64,000 nucleotides of DNA. It comes from Streptomyces sp. CB02923. GTDB lineage: Bacteria; Actinomycetota; Actinomycetes; Streptomycetales; Streptomycetaceae. Positions 40,691 to 49,228 of this stretch are shown here, piece by piece. The stretch's first letter is position 1. Each line of letters starts with the position of its first letter. The notes under the pieces are model-generated. The model ran no database searches. It had not been told where the DNA came from and worked only from the letters and a program-made list of their open reading frames with translations. The stretch covers positions 704,806-768,805 of the forward strand of contig NZ_LWKZ01000026.1 of the NCBI RefSeq assembly GCF_001905005.1, written 5' to 3'. The translations under genes were made by a program, and so were the position numbers.

Positions 40691-41953
40691 ATGACCAGCG
40701 AGCTGTTCTCGCCACTGCCCTTGCGCTCCGGAGCGGCGCTGGGCAACCGGATCGCGAAGGCGGCGATGGAGGAAAACATGGCCGGCGACGGCCAACTCCC
40801 CGACCGGCAGCTGCTGGCGCTGTACCGGCGCTGGGCCGCGGGCGGCGCCGGACTGCTGATCACCGGAAACGTCATGGTCCACGCCGAGGCCCTGACCGGT
40901 CCGGCGGGCGTCGTGCTCGACGACGCCGCACCGCTGGAACCGTTCACCGAGTGGGCCACGGCCGCCAAGTCCGGCGGCGGGGCCGTGTGGATGCAGATCA
41001 ACCACCCCGGCCGCCAGATCCAGGCGGACATGCCCGGCGTGGTGTGGGGCCCGTCCGCCGTGGGCGTCGACCTGGGAAAGCACAGCAGCCGATTCGGGCG
41101 GCCCGTCGCCATGACTCCCGAGCAGATCGAGGCCACCGTGGCCCGGTTCGCGGTCACGGCCGCGCGGGCCGAAGCGGCGGGGTTCGACGGCGTGGAGATC
41201 CACGCCGCGCACGGCTACCTGCTGTCGCAGTTCCTGTCCCCCCTGGTCAACCAGCGCACCGACGCGTGGGGCGGATCGCTCGAGAACCGGGCCCGAATGC
41301 TGCTGGACGTCATCCGTGCCGTCCGCACCGCCGTCTCCCCGTCCTTCGCTGTCGCGGTGAAGCTCAACTCCGCCGACTTCCAGCGCGGCGGATTCGACGC
41401 CAACGACGCCCGGCAGGTGATCGCGATGCTCGCGCCGCTCGGCGTCGACCTGGTCGAACTGTCCGGCGGCAGCTACGAGAGCCCGGCGATGTCCGGCCGC
41501 CCCGCCGATGCCCGCACCCAGGCCCGCGAGGCCTACTTCCTGGACCTGGCCGAGGACCTCGCCGCGACCAGCCCGCTGCCGCTGATGCTCACCGGCGGCA
41601 TCACCCGCCGCGACACCGCCGAAAAGGTCCTCGCCGGCGGCGTGGCGCTCATCGGGATGGGCACCGCCCTCGCCGTCACCCCGGACCTGCCCCGCCGCTG
41701 GCGGGACGGCCGCGAGGCCGACCGGCAGCTACGGCCGGTGAACTGGTCCGACAAGGCACTCGCCTCCGCCGCCGGCATGGCGCAGGTCCGCCACCAGATG
41801 CGCCGCATCGCCCGCGGAAACCGCCCCACACCCGGCACCCACCCCGCGTACGCCCTGATCACCGAGCAGCTCCAACAGCGACGAGCACTACGCCGCTACC
41901 GCACCTGGCTGCCCACAGCACGAGACACCGCCACCGCGGACCGCCCCGCGTAA
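40691..41953 (+). CDS. NADH:flavin oxidoreductase / old yellow enzyme family
   Basis: 420 aa; ATG with AAGGGGA. FMN-barrel signatures: NRIAKAAMEENMA, WMQINHPGRQ (active-site His), FDGVEIHAAHGYLLSQFLSP, NQRTDAWGGSLENRARML, and MLTGGITRR. No C-terminal FeS or FAD domain, so it belongs to the single-domain ene-reductase/NemA-like group that reduces activated C=C bonds with NAD(P)H. Divergent TetR control suggests induction by an electrophilic compound. Confidence 0.9.
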   Translation: MTSELFSPLPLRSGAALGNRIAKAAMEENMAGDGQLPDRQLLALYRRWAAGGAGLLITGNVMVHAEALTGPAGVVLDDAAPLEPFTEWATAAKSGGGAVWMQINHPGRQIQADMPGVVWGPSAVGVDLGKHSSRFGRPVAMTPEQIEATVARFAVTAARAEAAGFDGVEIHAAHGYLLSQFLSPLVNQRTDAWGGSLENRARMLLDVIRAVRTAVSPSFAVAVKLNSADFQRGGFDANDARQVIAMLAPLGVDLVELSGGSYESPAMSGRPADARTQAREAYFLDLAEDLAATSPLPLMLTGGITRRDTAEKVLAGGVALIGMGTALAVTPDLPRRWRDGREADRQLRPVNWSDKALASAAGMAQVRHQMRRIARGNRPTPGTHPAYALITEQLQQRRALRRYRTWLPTARDTATADRPA

Positions 41954-42373
41954 GCAAGTCGCGGCCGCCGCCGGGCACCGGCCACGACCACCCCGCACCA
42001 CCTCCGATGCGATCATCACGATGCCGGATGCCGGATGCCGGATGCCGGATGGTGGTACGGCTGTACGGCGGTACTGCCCTTCGTCACCCCTGGCGACTGA
42101 GCGACCCTCTCGGGACGGCCTGCCGTCTCAGCCCCTCGAACGGGTCGCGAACTTGCGGCAGTTCCTTGCGGATCATGGCGGCCGGGGTAGCCGCCGCATG
42201 ATCGTGTGCCGTGTCGGGCAGGCGTCTGATCACTGCGAAGGCCAGGCAATGCGTGACCTCGTATCCGAGCCTCGGCGGGAGGCGTACGCCCTGGTGCGCC
42301 GCCTTCGGGGCGCCTCCTTCACGGCGGCGTAGCGCGCCAGCAGTTTCGGCCCGTCGTTCAGGCGCGGGGATGG
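41954..42373. other. 420-bp intergenic region with a 7-bp microsatellite
   Basis: No credible gene on either strand; short frames here lack the third-position GC bias. Four perfect copies of ATGCCGG lie at 42021-42048. Terminators for the flanking convergent genes must lie here, but no strong hairpin stands out. Confidence 0.45.
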
Positions 42374-43198
42374 TCAGCCGATGGGGTTGACGAAGGTGGC
42401 GGGGTGGGTGGCGCCGTCCTGGTGGACGAGGGGGCCCCAGGGCCACTTCAGGGTCAGGGAGGTGGTCTCGTTGGGCGGGGTGACCGCTACCGTGGCGGGC
42501 TTCCAGGAGCCCTCCTCGTTCTCCTTGGCCAGGGCGAGGCTGATCGTGAAATCGGTGCTGTCCCCGGGCGCGAGGGTGATCGAGCCGTGCTTGGCCGAGG
42601 AGCGGGCCAGCGACCAGCCGGGGCCGCCCGCGTCCGGCTTGAGATCCACGCCCGCGAAGCCGCCGATCTTGCACGAGCGGCTGCCCTTGTTGGTCAGCAC
42701 GATGCTGGTGGTCGTCGCCCCCTGCGCGTCCGGGTCCGGCACCGCGTCCTCACCGGTGGCGAAGACCGCCTTGAGGCCGGAGGTGTGGCAACGCTCGACA
42801 CCCGAACCCGCCTTGCCGCCCCGGGAGCCCTGCGCGCCGCCCGCCTGCCTGCCCGCAGACCCCGCCTTGGCGTCGGCCTCGGTACCGGCCTTAGCCCCGG
42901 CCTTCGAGTCACCCTTCGAGTCACCCTTCGAGTCACCCTTGGCGCCGGAGTTCCCCTGGGCCTCGGAGCCCTGCTCCTTCACGGGCGAGCCCGCGGCTTC
43001 GGGGTCCTCGGCGGCCACAGGCGAATCCATCCGGCCCGCGGCCTTGGTGCCGGAGGCGGCGTCCGAGCCGGAGCAGGCAGTCAGGGTCAGACCGGCGGCC
43101 GCGGTCAGGGCCGCGGCGGCGACGCGCAGAGTACGGCGACGGGCAGTGCGCGCGGTGCGGGCAGTGCGCGCGGTGCGGGCGGTGGCGTTGGAGTTCAT
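42374..43198 (-). CDS. DUF4232 lipoprotein
   Basis: 274 aa; ATG with a GGGGGGA site. Residues 5-20 repeat Ala-Arg-Thr; a lipobox LTAC puts the lipidated Cys at 42. A disordered linker of about 100 residues (three GDSK repeats, Gly/Ala/Lys rich) leads to a C-terminal DUF4232 domain of about 135 residues (CHTSGLKAVFATGEDAV, IVLTNKGSRSCKIGGFAGVDL in part, and ALAPGDS-like turn) with two Cys. DUF4232 proteins are surface-anchored in Streptomyces; function unknown. Confidence 0.87.
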   Translation of the reverse strand: MNSNATARTARTARTARTARRRTLRVAAAALTAAAGLTLTACSGSDAASGTKAAGRMDSPVAAEDPEAAGSPVKEQGSEAQGNSGAKGDSKGDSKGDSKAGAKAGTEADAKAGSAGRQAGGAQGSRGGKAGSGVERCHTSGLKAVFATGEDAVPDPDAQGATTTSIVLTNKGSRSCKIGGFAGVDLKPDAGGPGWSLARSSAKHGSITLAPGDSTDFTISLALAKENEEGSWKPATVAVTPPNETTSLTLKWPWGPLVHQDGATHPATFVNPIG

Positions 43199-43218
43199 TT
43201 ATGGTCCCCCCAGGACAT

Positions 43219-43250
43219 TCGGTGTCGTTGTCTCCTCGGTACGACACCGA
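43219..43250 (-). promoter_or_regulatory. 5'-leader hairpin presenting an SD-like loop
   Basis: TCGGTGTCGT and ACGACACCGA form a perfect 10-bp stem with a 12-nt loop; outer GGACA/TGTCC can extend it. Read on the minus strand, the loop shows ACCGAGGAGACA, an SD-like sequence, 21 bp upstream of the DUF4232 start region. Could be an operator or an RNA element. Confidence 0.45.
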
Positions 43251-43557
43251 TCCTGTCCGGGCCCCTTAGCGCGGGGCTGCCGCTCCGCTAACACCCGGCT
43301 AACGCCCGCGCGCCTGCACGCTCCCCGCTCCCCCGCTGCCCGCTCCCCGCTGTTCGCCCGATGCCCCGACACCTCCTCCCCCCGATCGAGCAAGCCACCA
43401 CGCTGCCCGGGGTGAACGGCTGAACTCGGTGGGCGGTTGTGCGACACACCGTGGTGGCTTTCAGGCCGGGAGGGGGCGGGTGCGCATGGTGTGCGTGTGT
43501 TCACGCGGGTTCGTGTGTCGCTTCAGCGGGTTCGTGTCGCTTCAGCGGAGGTGTGTG
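43251..43557. other. Intergenic region between DUF4232 and SDR genes
   Basis: No gene. Contains the inverted repeat AAGCCACCACG (43392-43402) / CGTGGTGGCTT (43450-43460), separated by 47 bp, and a short direct repeat (TCGCTTCAGCGG, twice at about 43518-43548) just before the SDR ribosome-binding site. The inverted repeat is a candidate operator for the SDR. Confidence 0.45.
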
Positions 43558-44451
43558 GTGCGTCGAAGTGTTCTGGTCACGGGTGCGACGAGTGGTGTGG
43601 GTCTGGGGGTGGCGCTGCGTCTGGCCGGGGCCGGATTCGACGTTTTCGCCACGGCGCGTGACGAGCCGAAGGCCGAGAAGCTCCGGGCCACGGCGGCCGA
43701 GCGCGGGGTGAGGCTGCGGACGGTGCTGCTGGACGTGGCGAATGCCGGTTCCTGCCGCAGAGCGTGTGCGGAGGTCGTGGAGGCCACCGGAGGCGGGCCG
43801 TGGGCCCTGGTGAACAACGCCGGTATTCCGCTGGTGGGGGCGGTGGAGGACCTTGAGGACGCGGCGGTGCGGGAGCTGCTGGAAGTCAATGTGGTGGGAG
43901 CGGCGCGCATGGCCCGGCTGGTGCTGCCGGGGATGCGTGAGCGCGGGGCGGGACGCATCGTCAACGTCTCCTCCCTCGCGGGCCGTATCGCGGCTCCGGG
44001 CATGGGCTGGTACTGCGCGGGCAAGGCGGCGCTGGGGGCCTTGAACGACGTGCTGAGGATGGAGGCCGGGCCGGGCGGAGTACGGGTCGTCGTCGTCGAA
44101 GCAGGCGCGTACGCGAGTGCCATCCAGGGCCGGGCCGCCGACGATCTGGCGGCGCTGGCCAACCGGCAGACGCTGTTCGGCGGCATGTACCGGGCGGCGG
44201 AGGCGGCGCTGCGCGAGTCCGGTACACGGCTGCCGAGCGCGGAGCCGCTCGTGTCGGCTGTCTGCCGGGCGCTCGTCGCCCATCGGCCGCTGCACCGGTA
44301 TGTGGTCGGCAGGCAGGCGAAGGCGGGGCTGCTCGCCGACGCGCTGGTGCCGGTACGCGTCAAGGACCACTTCAAGCGGGTGGCGATGGGGGCGTCGGGT
44401 GGCCATCCGCTGGTCGAGTACGCGGCGCGGCGCTGGTGCACGCCGTGGTGA
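43558..44451 (+). CDS. Short-chain dehydrogenase/reductase beside the acyl-assembly genes
   Basis: 297 aa from GTG 43558 with GGAGG at 6 nt. Classical SDR: VTGATSGVGLG, NNAGIPLVGAVED, NVSSLAG and YCAGK (Tyr/Lys present). A C-terminal extension of about 40 residues (VVGRQAKAGLLADALVPVRVKD) is as in oxidoreductases of the 17-beta-HSD-like group. It is the first gene of the block that includes the AurF-like oxygenase, MMPL pump and KAS/ACP genes, and could provide the ketoreductase step those genes lack. It is convergent with the oxygenase (3-bp gap). Confidence 0.85.
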   Translation: MRRSVLVTGATSGVGLGVALRLAGAGFDVFATARDEPKAEKLRATAAERGVRLRTVLLDVANAGSCRRACAEVVEATGGGPWALVNNAGIPLVGAVEDLEDAAVRELLEVNVVGAARMARLVLPGMRERGAGRIVNVSSLAGRIAAPGMGWYCAGKAALGALNDVLRMEAGPGGVRVVVVEAGAYASAIQGRAADDLAALANRQTLFGGMYRAAEAALRESGTRLPSAEPLVSAVCRALVAHRPLHRYVVGRQAKAGLLADALVPVRVKDHFKRVAMGASGGHPLVEYAARRWCTPW

Positions 44452-44454
44452 CGG

Positions 44455-45360
44455 TCAGGCCATCAGGCCGGAACGGCGCCACAGGTGGTGCTGGGGGCGT
44501 CTGATCAGGTCCGCTTCGGTGAGAAAGGCGATCAGCTTCTCTCCGCACCAGAGCATGGTGGCGCGGTGGTGGGGGTTGCGGCGTGCCTGGTGCCGGGCTT
44601 CGCCGGGGGCGAGCCCGATGTCGCCGTACCGGTCGGGGCGCAGGAGCGGCGGGACGGTGTGGGAGGCGACCAGGGCGGTCAGGGCACGGTGGAAGGCCAG
44701 GCGGCCCCGGTGGGCGTGTGCGGCGGCTTCGCGGAGTTCGGCGCGGGCGAAGCTGACGTGGCGTGCCTCTTCGGCCACGTGCAGGCGGCACACCGACCGC
44801 ACCAGGGGCTGGACGCGTTCGTCCTGGGCGGCTTCGCGTTGGAGCCGGTCGAGGACTTCTTCGATGATCAGGGCGCTGGTGAAGGTGGTGATGTCCTGGA
44901 AAGCGGCAGCGGCCGGCGGGAAGGCGAGCCGGACGCGGGCCGGGACGCGGTGGGGCGGGCAGCCGAGGGTGGTCAGCAGCCGTCCGAACATGGTGATGTG
45001 CCGGGTTTCGTCGCCCATCTCCGTCAGCGCGTAGAAGGCGCGCGCGTCCAGGACGTCACGGTTCATCAGGTAGCGGGCGAACATGCGGATGATGGCCAGC
45101 TCGAACCAGTGCCCCATCTGCGCCATGTGCGCCGCTTCGTGGCGGGAGAGTACGAGGCGCTGCCTCGGGCTCATGCGCTCCCACAGGGGAGTGCCGTAGA
45201 GCGCGAGCCGTTCGGGCGGCCAGAACCAGGCGTCGTCCAGCAGGGGGGTGTCCCAGTCGATGTCCGTCGCGGGGTCGTACGAGCGGACGGCCGAGGCGTT
45301 CAGCAGGCGCTGGGCGACGGTGTGGGGGCTTCGGGAGAACCGCAGGGCCTGGTCGGTCAT
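44455..45360 (-). CDS. AurF-family diiron oxygenase
   Basis: 301 aa. The ferritin-like diiron ligands of the AurF/CmlI family are recognisable: Glu87 (MGHWFE), Glu118 and His121 (DETRH), Glu167/168 (LIIEEVLD), and Glu197-His201 with His194 (HVAEEARH). AurF-type enzymes use O2 to oxidise aryl amines to nitro compounds or make N-oxides; some relatives hydroxylate carbon. The ATG shares one base with the MMPL stop (TGATG), so the two are translationally coupled. Its substrate may be an acyl or amine product of the divergent KAS/ACP genes, which is inference. Confidence 0.82.
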   Translation of the reverse strand: MTDQALRFSRSPHTVAQRLLNASAVRSYDPATDIDWDTPLLDDAWFWPPERLALYGTPLWERMSPRQRLVLSRHEAAHMAQMGHWFELAIIRMFARYLMNRDVLDARAFYALTEMGDETRHITMFGRLLTTLGCPPHRVPARVRLAFPPAAAAFQDITTFTSALIIEEVLDRLQREAAQDERVQPLVRSVCRLHVAEEARHVSFARAELREAAAHAHRGRLAFHRALTALVASHTVPPLLRPDRYGDIGLAPGEARHQARRNPHHRATMLWCGEKLIAFLTEADLIRRPQHHLWRRSGLMA

Positions 45361-47627
45361 CAGGGATCACTCCTGGGCTGTTGCGCACCTGCCGTCCCCG
45401 CGAGGGGCTGTCGCTGCGGCAGGGGCTGCGGGGCGGGGGCCGTCGGGCGGGGCCATGGGCTCCACCACGTGGCGCGTCCGGCCAGGGCCAGGACGGCGGG
45501 GGCGAGCAGCCCGCGGACGACGGTGGCGTCGAGCAGGACCGCGAGGGCGAGGCCGACACCGATGATCTTCAGCATCACCAGGTCCGACGTGGCCAGTGCG
45601 GCCATGACGGCGGCCAGCGTGAGCGCGGCCCAGGTGAACAGGCGCGCGGTGTGGTCCAGGCCGCGGACCACTGCGGTGGCGGCGTCGGGGGCCCGTTCGT
45701 ACTCCTCGCAGACGCGGGCGAGAAGGAGGATCTCGTAGTCCATGGACAGGCCGAAGGCGATGCCGAAGATGAGCGCGGGCATGAGCACGTCCGTGGTGCC
45801 GGTGACGGGGAAGCCGCCCAGCAGGCCGGCGAAGTGGCCTTCCTGGAAGACGAAGACCAGGGCACCGAAGCTGGCTGCCAGGCTGAGTGCGTTGAGCAGC
45901 AGTGCCGTGAGGGCCATGACCGGTCGCCGGGTCAGGGCGAAGGTCAGGGCCAGGAGCGTGGTCCCGGCCAGGGACAGGCACCACGGCAGGCGGGAGACGA
46001 GCGCCTGCTGGACGTCGTCGAGGACGGCGCCGGGGCCGCCGACGAGTACGGGGGCGGGCGCGGGCAGCCGGCGCAGGGTCCGGGCGAGGTCGCGGTTGGC
46101 GGTGGAGTAGGGCTCGCCGGGGGTGGTGACCGCCAGCCAGACGCCGCGGGGCGAGGCGAAGGGGGATGCCGCGGCGCGCGCCGCCGGGGTGCGGGTGCCG
46201 TGGGTGTAGGAGCCGGTGGCCGTTTCCACCTGTTCCGCGCCCTTCTGGAGGGAGATGCGCCGGGCGTAGGCGTCGAGTTCGGCGGCTCGCTGCCGGAGGT
46301 CGAAATGTGGCAGGACCACGGTGGTCGGGGTGATCACGGCGCCGGGCCGGTAGTCGTGGCGCAGCACCGCACCGGCTTTGGCGACGGTGGAGGAGGCGGG
46401 CTGGACGCGGTCGTCGAAGAGGCCGGTCCGTACGTGTGTGAAGGGGGTCGCGAGGACCAGCAGCACCGCGGTGACGGTGACGGCCACGAGGCCCGGCCGC
46501 CGCTGGGCGGCCAGGGCCATGCGCCCCCAGCGCCCCAGCCCGTCGGCCCGGCTCCCGGGGTGCGGGCCGGAACGGATACGGCGGCGGAGTCGGCGTCGGA
46601 GTCGGCGTGCGAGGACGCCCGGCCGGTGGACGCGGGGCCCCAGGACCGTCAGGAGGGCGGGGAGTACGACGAGGGCGGCCAGGGCCGCGAAAGCGGTGAC
46701 CGCGATACCGCTGTACGCGATGGAGCGCAGGATGGTGTGCGGGAAGACCAGCAGCGAGGCCAGGGACAGAATGACCGTGCCCGCGGAGAACAGCACTGCC
46801 CGGCCCGCGGTCCGCAGTGCCGTGCGCAGGGCGGTTTCGGGATCGGCGCCGGCCGCGGTCTCCTCCCGGCAGCGGGCCAGCAGGAAGAGGCTGTAGTCGA
46901 TGGCGAGGGCGAAGCCGAGTGCGGAGGAGATGTTGGCCGCGCTCACCGCCACCTCGGTGCAGAAGGTGAGCAGCCGCAGGACGGCCTGGGCGCCGAGTAC
47001 GGCCAGCACGCCGACGGCAACGGGCAGGAGGGTGGCCACCGCCGAGCCGAACACCACGAGCAACAGCACCGCGGTCAGCGGCAGAGCCAGCACTTCCGCG
47101 CGGATCCGGTCCTGCTCGGTCAGCCGCAGCGCCTCGCCGCGCGAAGCGGCCTCGCCGGTGACCTCGACCTGCAGCGGGCCGTGGCGCCCGGCCGTCCGCG
47201 GTACCAGCCGTCCGGCCGCCCTTGTCGCCTCCTGCTCGCGTCCTCGCAGGCGTACCAGTACCAGGGCGCTGCGCCGGTCCGCCGATCGCAGCGACGGCGA
47301 TCGGGTCTGCCAGTAGGAAACCACCTGGGACACCGACCGGTCGGCGCTCAGCTGCCGCTCCAGCCGCTCCCCCTGGGCCGCCGCGGCGCGGCCGTCGACC
47401 GACTTGGCGGCGCCGGTCACACGGGTGACGAGTACGAGGTGGGGCGGGCCGGAGGCGAACCGTTCCTGTAGCACTCGGTCGGCACGGGCCGCCTCGGTCG
47501 CCGCCGGCACGATCCCTCCTGGCGACAACTGCCCGTCCACCGATGCCCCGAACCAGGCACAGGCTGCCGCCAGCGCGGCGGCCGACGCCAGAACGACCCA
47601 CCGGCCACGGCTCCGGGGACTGCGCAT
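45360..47627 (-). CDS. MMPL-family RND transporter
   Basis: 755 aa with the twofold MMPL layout: helix at the N-terminus, extracellular domain (about 45-175), five helices (about 180-330), a second helix and extracellular domain (about 395-555), and five more helices (about 560-725). Family stretches include ALGFALAIDYSLFLLARCREE and ALIFGIAFGLSMDYEILLLARVCEE, each carrying the Asp-Tyr pair needed for proton coupling. MMPL pumps export lipids or acylated metabolites (trehalose mycolates, sulfolipids). The start ATG uses the GAGGTGA site that is part of the 19-bp repeats. Confidence 0.92.
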   Translation of the reverse strand: MRSPRSRGRWVVLASAAALAAACAWFGASVDGQLSPGGIVPAATEAARADRVLQERFASGPPHLVLVTRVTGAAKSVDGRAAAAQGERLERQLSADRSVSQVVSYWQTRSPSLRSADRRSALVLVRLRGREQEATRAAGRLVPRTAGRHGPLQVEVTGEAASRGEALRLTEQDRIRAEVLALPLTAVLLLVVFGSAVATLLPVAVGVLAVLGAQAVLRLLTFCTEVAVSAANISSALGFALAIDYSLFLLARCREETAAGADPETALRTALRTAGRAVLFSAGTVILSLASLLVFPHTILRSIAYSGIAVTAFAALAALVVLPALLTVLGPRVHRPGVLARRLRRRLRRRIRSGPHPGSRADGLGRWGRMALAAQRRPGLVAVTVTAVLLVLATPFTHVRTGLFDDRVQPASSTVAKAGAVLRHDYRPGAVITPTTVVLPHFDLRQRAAELDAYARRISLQKGAEQVETATGSYTHGTRTPAARAAASPFASPRGVWLAVTTPGEPYSTANRDLARTLRRLPAPAPVLVGGPGAVLDDVQQALVSRLPWCLSLAGTTLLALTFALTRRPVMALTALLLNALSLAASFGALVFVFQEGHFAGLLGGFPVTGTTDVLMPALIFGIAFGLSMDYEILLLARVCEEYERAPDAATAVVRGLDHTARLFTWAALTLAAVMAALATSDLVMLKIIGVGLALAVLLDATVVRGLLAPAVLALAGRATWWSPWPRPTAPAPQPLPQRQPLAGTAGAQQPRSDP

Positions 47628-47630
47628 CGT

Positions 47631-47687
47631 CGTGACTCACCTCTGTCGTCGTGACTCACCCCTGTCCTCGTGACTCACCCCTTCGCC
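47631..47687. repeat. Three 19-bp repeats carrying the MMPL ribosome-binding site
   Basis: Units start at 47631, 47650 and 47669; each has CGTGACTCACC, i.e. GGTGAGTCACG on the minus strand, a short palindrome GTGA-G-TCAC. The copy nearest the gene supplies the Shine-Dalgarno for the MMPL ATG at 47627; the other two lie in the divergent promoter region. Confidence 0.9.
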
Positions 47688-47878
47688 GGGCGGGCTTCCT
47701 CACCTTCTGCCGCCTCTCTGCCGCCTCTCTGTCGCCTCCATGTGTAGACAGGGGGCGGGCCGCGCAACACATCGCCACCTCTTCAGGCGAATGCCCCGTA
47801 GCGCCAAACGCGGGCACTTAAACACATCAACGGCGTGGGACGGCGTGGCGTCCACGGGCGCCGCCCTAGCGTGAGGCC

Positions 47879-48922
47879 ATGAGCGACCTTCGGGCCTGCC
47901 TGGCAGGGGCCACCACGTACCTGCCCGAGCACTGGGTCACCATGAGCGAGCGGGAAGCCCAGATCGCGGCCGCCAGCGACGGCTTCACCCCGCCTCCCGG
48001 GCTGATCACCCAGCTGACCGGGGTGACGGGCGTCCATCTGATCGACGACGACCAGCAGGCATCCGATCTTGCGGTGGGTGCCGCCCGCAAGCTCATGGCC
48101 GACCACGGGATCCGGTCCGCCGACATCGACCTGATGATCTTCGCGGCGGCCAGCCAGGACATGATCGAACCGGCGACGTCCCACGTCGTGGCCGCCAAAC
48201 TGGGGCTGACCTGCCCGGTCTTCGACGTGAAGAACGCCTGCAACAGCGTGCTCAACGCCCTGGAGATCACCCAGGCTCTGATCGCGTCCGGGCGGTACCG
48301 CACCGTGCTGATCACCTGCGGTGAGGCCCCCTCAGTCGCCGCCCGGCTGCGGGTCCCCGACGCGGCGGCGTTCGCCCGCGCCCTGCCCGCCTACGGTTTC
48401 TCCGACGCCGGTGCCGCACTCTTGTGGACGGCGCAGGAGACGCCCCGCGGCCTGCCGCCCCGGGGCATCCTCGGCTGTCATTTCGCCGCCGACTCCGCGG
48501 CCTGGCCCTCGGCGACCGTCCTGCACGGCGGCATCGCCTCCCTGCGCCGCCGCGCGGGCCCGGAAGCAACCGCGTGCTTCCGCATGGACAGCGTCCGCTT
48601 GCGCGACAGCCTGCGGACTCTCGGCCGCACCCACCTGCACCGCGCACTGCGCGAACTCGGCCTGGTCTTCGACGACTTCAGCTTCATCGGCGTCCACCAG
48701 GTCGCCCTGGCCGACCTCGACGACATGTGCGGGCCGGACATCGGCATCCCCCGCGACAAACTGATCATCACCCTCCCCGAACACGGCAACGTCGCCTCCG
48801 CCTCCCTCCCCCTCCAGCTCACCCGCGCCCTCGAAACCGGCCGGGCCGACCCCGGCGACCTGATCGCCCTCATCGGCCTGGCCGCCGGCAGCAGCGCCGG
48901 CCTGCTGGCGCTGCGCCTGTGA
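47879..48922 (+). CDS. Beta-ketoacyl-ACP synthase III-like enzyme
   Basis: 347 aa, FabH-type thiolase fold with the complete Cys-His-Asn triad: Cys121 (KNACNSVLNAL), His273 (IGVHQVAL) and Asn304 (EHGNVASAS). KASIII enzymes condense an acyl-CoA starter with malonyl-ACP. The region around the active site (FDVKNACNS) differs from housekeeping FabH (usually DxxAACxG), as in secondary-metabolism starters. First gene of the KASIII-ACP-KASII operon, divergent from the MMPL gene, so likely to start chain assembly on the adjacent ACP. Confidence 0.88.
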   Translation: MSDLRACLAGATTYLPEHWVTMSEREAQIAAASDGFTPPPGLITQLTGVTGVHLIDDDQQASDLAVGAARKLMADHGIRSADIDLMIFAAASQDMIEPATSHVVAAKLGLTCPVFDVKNACNSVLNALEITQALIASGRYRTVLITCGEAPSVAARLRVPDAAAFARALPAYGFSDAGAALLWTAQETPRGLPPRGILGCHFAADSAAWPSATVLHGGIASLRRRAGPEATACFRMDSVRLRDSLRTLGRTHLHRALRELGLVFDDFSFIGVHQVALADLDDMCGPDIGIPRDKLIITLPEHGNVASASLPLQLTRALETGRADPGDLIALIGLAAGSSAGLLALRL

Positions 48923-48961
48923 AGACCCGCCACTCCCGCCCCGACGACCGAGGAATGTTCG

Positions 48962-49228
48962 ATGCCGCCTGTCTACGAAGCAGTCACCTCCGTGATGACC
49001 AGCCACTTCAACATCCCCGAGGACACCATCCGGCCCGAAGCCACCCTGGAGGATCTCGGCCTGGACTCCCTCGCCGTCGTCGAACTGCTCTGCGTTCTCC
49101 AGGACGAACTTGGCCTGCGCGTCCCCACAGGTGACGACGCGCTCAAGTCCCTCCAGATCACCCTCGCCCAGGCGGCCGCCGCCGTCGACCAGGCCCAGCC
49201 CGCCGGGGCGTCGGAGACGCTCGCATGA
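48962..49228 (+). CDS. Acyl carrier protein
   Basis: 88 aa. Four-helix ACP with the phosphopantetheine attachment Ser36 in LGLDSLAVVELL. Acidic around the attachment site (EDLGLDSL) and with an Ala/Gln-rich tail. It lies 39 bp after the KASIII gene and overlaps the KASII start by ATGA. A dedicated ACP next to two KAS enzymes implies a separate acyl-chain pathway from primary fatty-acid synthesis. Confidence 0.93.
   Translation: MPPVYEAVTSVMTSHFNIPEDTIRPEATLEDLGLDSLAVVELLCVLQDELGLRVPTGDDALKSLQITLAQAAAAVDQAQPAGASETLA

Noticed and set aside
42021..42332. 103-codon reading frame in the intergenic region after the ene-reductase
   Set aside because: It begins inside the 7-bp repeat, lacks a ribosome-binding site and high third-position GC, and resembles no family.
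41954..42373. Transposase remnant
   Set aside because: No inverted terminal repeats, DDE motif or recognisable transposase fragment in any frame.
47688..47878. Defined promoter for the KASIII operon
   Set aside because: A TAGCGT at about 47867-47872 could be a -10, but no -35 stands at a proper distance, so no promoter was called.
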